Shown piece by piece: positions 25,132 through 32,162 of a stretch of 32,162 nt of DNA. Source of the stretch: Thermoflexales bacterium (GTDB lineage Bacteria; Chloroflexota; Anaerolineae; B4-G1; SLSP01); NCBI GenBank assembly GCA_007125545.1, contig SLDA01000050.1, forward strand, positions 1-32,162, written 5' to 3'. The notes beneath the pieces are model-generated. The model saw only the letters and a list, made by a program, of their open reading frames with translations. It did no database searches and was not told the DNA's origin. The position numbers were made by a program, and so were the translations under genes. The first letter of the stretch is position 1, and every line of letters starts with the position of its first letter.

Positions 25132-26001
25132 TCAAGCCGAGCCCGAATCGATGAGAAGGGCGAGTTTCTGCTTCGTCTCCTCTGAAACGCGCGCCGGATC
25201 GGTGATCAATGCAGTCTCCAGGGCATAGCGGCAGTCGCAGGCCCGCTCTGCTGCTATGAGCTCGGGTACGAGCTTGCGGATAGTATCTTGGGCTAACTCG
25301 GTGTTAGCGTTGAGCTGCCGGATGACCATGTCTACGGTCACCGTTTCCTCTGACTCATGCCAAACATCGTAGTCGGTCACGTGGGCCATCGTAGTGTAGC
25401 AGATACCTGCCTCGCGCGCCAGGAACACCTCGGGGCTGGCGGTCATACCAATGATGTCCATACCCCATGAACGGAAGACACGACTCTCCGCCTTGGTGCT
25501 GAATCGCGGTCCCTCGATTGTGATGAAGGTGCCGCCCTCGTGGAGGGACGTCCCGAGCTCACGCATAGTTTCAATCAACATCGCGGAGAGATCCGTACAG
25601 AAAGGCTCTGCCGAAGATATGTGGGCCACGAGCCCGCTTTCGAAGAAGCTCTGAGTGCGCTGCTTCGTGAAGTCGAAGAGCTGGTCAGGCACGACGATAT
25701 CACCTGGTTTCATATGCTCGCGCAGGGATCCGCAGGCAGAAACGCTGATGATTCTCTCGACGCCGAGTTGTTTCAGCGCATAGATATTGGCGCGGTATGG
25801 GACCTCCGTGGGCCTATGCACGTGTCCTCGACCGTGACGGGGCAGGAAGGCGACCGCTGTGCCGGCAATTTCGCCGATGATAATCGCATCGCTGGGCTTG
25901 CCGAATGGCGTGTTGAGCTCGACTTCGCGGACAGCCTCAAGTCCCTGCATCTGGTAGAGGCCCGATCCTCCAATGATGGCAATCTTTGCATTATTCGTCA
26001 T
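25132..26001 (-). CDS. mtnP: S-methyl-5'-thioadenosine phosphorylase
   Basis: Phosphorolyses methylthioadenosine to adenine and 5-methylthioribose-1-phosphate in methionine salvage. The 289-aa protein shows the family 2 nucleoside phosphorylase blocks: IIGGSGLY, FLPRHGRGH, ISVSACGSLRE, IEGPRFSTKAESR, GMTASPEVFLAREAGI and TDYDVWHE. The aspartates of the last block indicate 6-aminopurine preference, favouring MTAP over inosine/guanosine phosphorylase. AGGAGGAA precedes the ATG at 26001. It overlaps the Cys-rich gene upstream by 11 bases and ends where the SEDS fusion begins. Confidence 0.93.
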   Translation of the reverse strand: MTNNAKIAIIGGSGLYQMQGLEAVREVELNTPFGKPSDAIIIGEIAGTAVAFLPRHGRGHVHRPTEVPYRANIYALKQLGVERIISVSACGSLREHMKPGDIVVPDQLFDFTKQRTQSFFESGLVAHISSAEPFCTDLSAMLIETMRELGTSLHEGGTFITIEGPRFSTKAESRVFRSWGMDIIGMTASPEVFLAREAGICYTTMAHVTDYDVWHESEETVTVDMVIRQLNANTELAQDTIRKLVPELIAAERACDCRYALETALITDPARVSEETKQKLALLIDSGSA

Positions 26002-26359
26002 CTGATTCCTCCTCGGCTACAACGAAGGTCAGCGATCCGTGGCAACGGCCACAGCCAACCATAGGATTCTCGACACGACTGCGGCTCTTCGTACAGGTCG
26101 CATCGATCAACATTCGCGATTTCTGCCAAAAGCGCCAACCCTTCCCGCCAATCCGGCCTTGCAGAATCATATCCGGGCAGTGGTTAGCACGCTTGATATC
26201 CGGCACAGGGCAGGTGAAACAGATCTCGGACGTCCAGACGGCGGCGTCCGGTTTCGTCGCCACGAGGTGGCAGTACTCCCGCATGCCGGCACGCCGGTGA
26301 GCATCGGCATAGTAGAAGGGGCACTCCCGCCCGTCGGGTGTTCGCATTCGTGAATTCAC
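25991..26359 (-). CDS. Cysteine-rich small protein, unknown function
   Basis: A 122-aa soluble protein with eight cysteines (13, 30, 47, 50, 61, 89, 103, 106), including two CxxC pairs (CFTC and CGRC, the latter followed by H107), in well-ordered surroundings such as CPVPDIKRANHCPDM and MLIDATCTKS. The pattern suggests zinc or iron-sulfur binding. I do not recognise a named family. It is real by coding context: a GTG start at 26359 overlaps the stop of the preceding gene as GTGA, and its end overlaps the mtnP start. An ATG at 26347 is an alternative start. There is no signal peptide. Confidence 0.78.
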   Translation of the reverse strand: MNSRMRTPDGRECPFYYADAHRRAGMREYCHLVATKPDAAVWTSEICFTCPVPDIKRANHCPDMILQGRIGGKGWRFWQKSRMLIDATCTKSRSRVENPMVGCGRCHGSLTFVVAEEESDDE

Positions 26360-26877
26360 GCCTGGAGATAGCTCTGCACGGAGTGGCGGTTGACATAGAG
26401 CAAGGGTACCTGAGCCGGAAGTTGGGCGCTGCTGGTAGCCAGATAGTGAATCTGAGCATTCGTCACCGGGAAGAACAGCCCTTTCCAGAAGTCCAGAAAG
26501 TTGTTCAAGCGCGCCTCGCTAAGGAAAGGCGCATTCCCCCGGATCACAGCAAGAGGTAGGTTTAGGATTAGCGTCGAAGTTCGCGGTGCTTCGCGAAACT
26601 GGCTCTGGGCTTCCTCGCCCTTGAAAAGCAGGAACTGGACACTCTCTCGCTGCAACACGATCTTGGAGGGACGGCTCTGCGGAAGGCTCGTGAATGCCCA
26701 AGGTGTCACATGGGTATCATTGAGCATCAAGAAGTCCATCCCATCCTGGTTAAGGTAGTTATGAGGGTCTCCAAGCGTGTCCATAGTGCCCTCAATCAGG
26801 TGTAGATCATTGACTGCTAATGTCCGGTGCCGTTGCACCGGTGAACCGATTTCTGATCTATCTATCCGCAAACTCAT
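26356..26877 (-). CDS. Conserved-looking hypothetical protein
   Basis: A 173-aa soluble protein with alternating hydrophobic strands (DFLMLNDTHVTPWAF, PSKIVLQRESVQFLLFKGEE, TSTLILNLPLAVIRGNAPFL) suggesting a mostly beta fold. No catalytic or metal motif and no signal peptide or membrane helix is visible, and I do not recognise the family. A full-strength AAGGAGGT lies directly upstream of the ATG at 26877, so translation should be efficient. Its stop overlaps the start of the Cys-rich gene, linking the two proteins in amount. Confidence 0.75.
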   Translation of the reverse strand: MSLRIDRSEIGSPVQRHRTLAVNDLHLIEGTMDTLGDPHNYLNQDGMDFLMLNDTHVTPWAFTSLPQSRPSKIVLQRESVQFLLFKGEEAQSQFREAPRTSTLILNLPLAVIRGNAPFLSEARLNNFLDFWKGLFFPVTNAQIHYLATSSAQLPAQVPLLYVNRHSVQSYLQA

Positions 26878-26920
26878 CTGACCTCCTTGGATACTCTGCT
26901 GCCGTGGCTGTTCGCGATAG

Positions 26921-29442
<2,522 letters not shown>

Positions 29443-29448
29443 ACTTGT

Positions 29449-29476
29449 ATTATACGCGTGCTACGTTGCTGATCAA
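29449..29476 (-). promoter_or_regulatory. Promoter of the SH3-ligA operon
   Basis: On the minus strand TTGATC (29476-29471), a 16-base spacer and a perfect TATAAT (29454-29449). The expected start point, 6-7 bases on, coincides with the GTG at 29442, predicting a leaderless transcript. It overlaps the divergent promoter at 29466-29493. Confidence 0.55.
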
Positions 29477-29493
29477 GTGAGGTGCGGTATACT
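29466..29493 (+). promoter_or_regulatory. Possible promoter of the two-helix membrane protein gene
   Basis: TTGCTG (29466-29471), a 16-base spacer and TATACT (29488-29493). The -35 match is modest. Its -35 overlaps that of the divergent promoter, so polymerase binding to one would exclude the other. Confidence 0.4.
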
Positions 29494-29610
29494 TAGATGC
29501 TGAGTTTGTTAGAGGAAGCCGGGTATACGCGGAGCTAGGGTTGCTAGAAGGTTTGCCGATGCCAGAATCGCTATCCCAGTTCTGATTTGCAGTCAGCGAG
29601 GAAGCCGTAT

Positions 29611-30147
29611 ATGCGTATCGTCATTGTCGAAGAAAGCCATAATCGGGTAACTTGGCAGTCCCGCTCGCCCATGCTCTGGATCGAGGTGGGCTTGCTGCTA
29701 GGCATCCTGTCGGTGGTCGCCTTGCTGCTTGCCAGCCCAAGTCCGGTGCGTTGGCACGTGATGGCAGCCGTTATCTCCCTGCTCCTGATTCTTGCAGTTG
29801 TAATTGCATTAACCACGGCGCCTGCAGACCGTGGCATCCTGGAGCGGCTGCCGGAAGGTGGAACCCTATTTCGCGCCAGAGTTTGGCCCTTTGTTGGCGA
29901 CCGTCCGGTTGTGGAGGCGGATCTGGAAAGCATCACGGCATTCGAGATCGAAACGGAGGTCTTTGAGGAGAGCGCTGCCGAGCTCTATCGACTATCTCGG
30001 CTGTGGGCTGTGGCTGGCGGAGAGAACCGTCACTGCTTGACGAATTGGGCCGACACAGAATCCGTTAACGTGCTGGGTGTTGCATTGGCCAAAGCGAGCC
30101 GGTTATCTTTCGAGAGTGAGGCTCGCCAGACGTTGTTCTCGCTCTGA
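29611..30147 (+). CDS. Two-helix membrane protein, unknown function
   Basis: A 178-aa protein with two adjacent membrane helices (about 22-41, WIEVGLLLGILSVVALLLAS, and about 48-67, VMAAVISLLLILAVVIALTT) and a C-terminal soluble part (about 70-178) with no recognised motif. The short inter-helix loop makes both ends lie on the same side, probably the cytoplasm. The ATG at 29611 is preceded by GAGGAAG; a TTG at 29587 is a weaker alternative. It is upstream of recO in the same direction with a 49-base gap. Function not assignable. Confidence 0.7.
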   Translation: MRIVIVEESHNRVTWQSRSPMLWIEVGLLLGILSVVALLLASPSPVRWHVMAAVISLLLILAVVIALTTAPADRGILERLPEGGTLFRARVWPFVGDRPVVEADLESITAFEIETEVFEESAAELYRLSRLWAVAGGENRHCLTNWADTESVNVLGVALAKASRLSFESEARQTLFSL

Positions 30148-30196
30148 GGTTCTTGGCCGAGGACGCCGTTCCGAGGACATCGCCCGGACAGAAGCT

Positions 30197-30991
30197 ATGC
30201 CGACACGACCGAAGCTCTACCAAATTGAGGGAATTGTGCTCGGACGGCGCGACTACGGTGAGGCGGACCAGATCATCATTTGTCTGACGGAACAGGGACG
30301 GATGGATTTCCTCGCAAAAGGGGTCCGCAAGCCACGTTCTAGGAAAGCGGGTCATCTCGAGCTATTTGCACGTACGAACATTGTCGCGTCGCGCGTTCAA
30401 GGGTCTTGGGACATTCTGAGTCAGGCTGATGCTGTTGTCCTACGCCCGGCTCTGCAGGATGATTTCGATCGCGCGACTTACGCGCGCTATGTAGCAGAGC
30501 TGGTGCTGCGCTTCTTCGAGCGTGAGGCGAACCCCAATCTCTACGAGCTTCTGGATTGGACGCTTTCGACACTGGTGGAGGATAAGGCACCGCAGCTGCT
30601 CGTACGTTGGTATGAGCAACGGCTGCTGGAGCTGGCGGGATTTCGCCCTACGTGGCATGCCTGTGTGGGTGAGCGCGAGCGAGAGCAATGTGAAGCGCCC
30701 TTGGCGCCCCGACCGAGCGACACGCAAGGATACGGGCTCGATCCTGAGCGCGGCGGGGCGTTATGCCCGGAGTGTATGCGTGCCAGCCTTGCGCAGCCCG
30801 GTGTGCGGTTGCTGTCGCCGAGTGCGCTTTCCTGGTTGCAGGCGCTGCAACGTCGCGAGTATGAGGAATTGCAGCCGTTGTCGATGCCGGAGAAAACTGC
30901 GCGAGAACTAACTCACGCGATGGATCATTATATCGCACATCATCTTGAGTATCGCCCAACAAGTCTGAGAATGATAGACAAGGGGAAGTAA
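30197..30991 (+). CDS. recO: DNA repair protein RecO
   Basis: Part of the RecFOR pathway, loading RecA on SSB-coated gaps. The 264-aa product has the N-terminal OB fold typical of RecO ([20 protein letters not shown], then [20 protein letters not shown]) and a helical C-terminal domain with a zinc-knuckle-like set of cysteines ([10 protein letters not shown] and LCPEC), wider-spaced in the first pair than the usual CxxC. The start is ATG 30197 because the OB fold begins 8 residues later; the region upstream (from 30077) overlaps the previous gene. The Shine-Dalgarno is weak. It is followed after 8 bases by glyQS. Confidence 0.92.
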   Translation: MPTRPKLYQIEGIVLGRRDYGEADQIIICLTEQGRMDFLAKGVRKPRSRKAGHLELFARTNIVASRVQGSWDILSQADAVVLRPALQDDFDRATYARYVAELVLRFFEREANPNLYELLDWTLSTLVEDKAPQLLVRWYEQRLLELAGFRPTWHACVGEREREQCEAPLAPRPSDTQGYGLDPERGGALCPECMRASLAQPGVRLLSPSALSWLQALQRREYEELQPLSMPEKTARELTHAMDHYIAHHLEYRPTSLRMIDKGK

Positions 30992-30999
30992 GGACGCTT

Positions 31000-32162
31000 A
31001 TGTTGACATTTCAGGAAGCCATTATGCGCTTGCAGGCCTATTGGGCCGATCAAGGAGCGGTGATCTGGCAGCCGTATAGCGAGAAGGTCGGCGCCGGGAC
31101 GATGAATCCCGCTACAATCCTTCGAGTTTTGGGACCGGAACCGTGGAACGTTGCCTATGTTGAGCCCTCGTACCGGCCCGATGATGGGCGCTATGCTGAT
31201 AATCCCAACCGTATGCAGATGCATACTCAGATGCAGGTCATATTGAAACCCGATCCCGGCGATCCACAGGAGCGCTACCTGGGGAGTCTTGAGGCTCTGG
31301 GAATCCGGCGAGAACTGCATGACGTGCGCTTCGTCGAGGACAACTGGGAGAGCCCCGCGCTCGGCGCGTGGGGGTTGGGATGGGAAGTTTGGCTCGACGG
31401 GCAGGAGATTACGCAGTACACGTACTTCCAGCAGGCGGGCGGTATCAATCTCGATGTGCCGTCGGTCGAGATCACGTATGGGCTGGAAAGAATCGTCATG
31501 TATCTTCAGGGTAAGCGGTCGGTGTGGGACATGCTATGGGACGATCAGCACACCTATGGCGAGATCTTACGTGACCAGGAGATCGACCACTGTCGCTATG
31601 CCTTCGAATTGGCGGATGTCGACCGGCTGCAGCACATGTACGAGCTCTTCGAGGCCGAGGCCAAGTTGGCTCTCGACGCTGAGCTCGTGGTCCCGGCGTT
31701 GGATTATGTCCTGCGCTGCTCGCACACCTTTAACATCTTGGATTCCCGCGGTACGGTGGGCGTGACCGAGCGGGCGGCATTCTTCAAGCGAATGCGCGAC
31801 CTGGCACGCCGGGTCGCTGAGGGGTATCTGGTCCAGCGCGACCGCGCCGGTTTCCCGTGGAAGGGTCGCCGCGGATTGACGACGTCGCCTCCTGCGGCGG
31901 GCACACTCCTTCACCTGCCTATGGCTCCAGAGCAGACTGACGCTCCCCCCCTGATGGGTCGCGTTCCCTTTCTTTTCGAGATTGGCGTGGAGGAGCTGCC
32001 TTCCACGCATCTCAGCAGTGCGCTCGCCCAACTAGAGAGCTGGGTACCCCAGACCTTCGCCGACCTACGGCTGGAGCATGGTGATGTTCACATCTGGGGC
32101 ACACCGCGGCGGCTGGTCGTCTTTGTAGAGCAGATGGCGACGCACCAGCCCGACGAAGAGCA
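31000..32162 (+). CDS. glyQS: Glycyl-tRNA synthetase, fused alpha and beta chains (partial, runs off the window)
   Basis: Charges tRNA-Gly. The frame is open from ATG 31000 (AAGGA 8 bases upstream) to the window end, 387 codons. Residues 1 to about 285 match the bacterial alpha subunit: [55 protein letters not shown] and [15 protein letters not shown]. After a linker of about 35 residues the beta subunit begins in frame ([12 protein letters not shown], later [10 protein letters not shown]). So this is the single-chain form of the alpha2-beta2 type enzyme. The catalytic part is complete; most of the beta part lies outside the window. Confidence 0.93.
   Translation, partial: MLTFQEAIMRLQAYWADQGAVIWQPYSEKVGAGTMNPATILRVLGPEPWNVAYVEPSYRPDDGRYADNPNRMQMHTQMQVILKPDPGDPQERYLGSLEALGIRRELHDVRFVEDNWESPALGAWGLGWEVWLDGQEITQYTYFQQAGGINLDVPSVEITYGLERIVMYLQGKRSVWDMLWDDQHTYGEILRDQEIDHCRYAFELADVDRLQHMYELFEAEAKLALDAELVVPALDYVLRCSHTFNILDSRGTVGVTERAAFFKRMRDLARRVAEGYLVQRDRAGFPWKGRRGLTTSPPAAGTLLHLPMAPEQTDAPPLMGRVPFLFEIGVEELPSTHLSSALAQLESWVPQTFADLRLEHGDVHIWGTPRRLVVFVEQMATHQPDEE

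Noticed and set aside
26041-26054. CxxCH motif (CGRCH) in the cysteine-rich protein, as a c-type haem site
   Set aside because: There is no signal peptide for export to the haem-attachment site, and the other CxxC and cysteines point to zinc or iron-sulfur instead.

Overview
The window is about 32 kb of moderately GC-rich bacterial chromosome that is almost entirely coding. Its content suggests a member of the Chloroflexota (Anaerolineae-like). The evidence is a core cluster rpmH-rnpA-yidD-yidC-jag, a single-chain glycyl-tRNA synthetase (alpha and beta fused), an anaerobic ribonucleotide reductase, several SH3-type surface proteins with Pro/Thr-rich linkers, and no outer-membrane gene that I recognise. 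The phylum is an inference from gene content. I saw no rRNA or tRNA gene, insertion sequence, integrase, phage gene or CRISPR array.

Region 1 (1-3750, + strand): deoxyribonucleotide synthesis. A consensus promoter, a long structured leader and a terminator-like hairpin precede nrdD. The reductase is split in two: the large body (688 aa) and a separate 62-aa protein carrying the glycyl-radical motif. The radical-SAM activase nrdG follows. Region 2 (3751-7463, - strand): rsgA, a secreted protein, a PlsC-like acyltransferase and an aldo/keto reductase, bounded by hairpin terminators and a good promoter. Region 3 (7540-12933, + strand): a two-gene unit that looks accessory. It holds an 883-aa M23 peptidase / SH3 x3 / glycosidase-like / helix-hairpin-helix protein without a signal peptide, and an 867-aa Roco protein (LRR-Roc-COR) ending in a small helical domain that resembles effector-associated (death-like) domains of bacterial conflict NTPases.

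Region 4 (12975-19014, + strand): rpmH (with an unusual C-terminal extension), rnpA, yidD, a beta-propeller lipoprotein, yidC, khpB/jag (with a degenerate KH loop), a PfkB-type kinase and a parA without an adjacent parB. Region 5 (19048-22346, - strand): an OmpR-type response regulator without a kinase, coupled to a membrane-anchored NACHT-HEAT protein whose Walker A lysine is arginine. Region 6 (22415-29476, - strand): a run from a small SH3 membrane protein through ligA, two uncharacterised proteins and mtnP to a 900-aa fusion of a SEDS (FtsW/RodA) glycosyltransferase with a penicillin-binding transpeptidase domain that has lost its catalytic motifs. Region 7 (29466-32162, + strand): a two-helix membrane protein, recO and the start of glyQS, which runs off the window.

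The strongest leads are the SEDS-pseudo-PBP fusion, the M23/Roco pair, the split NrdD, and the response regulator-NACHT pair. Everything here was read from the sequence without any database search.
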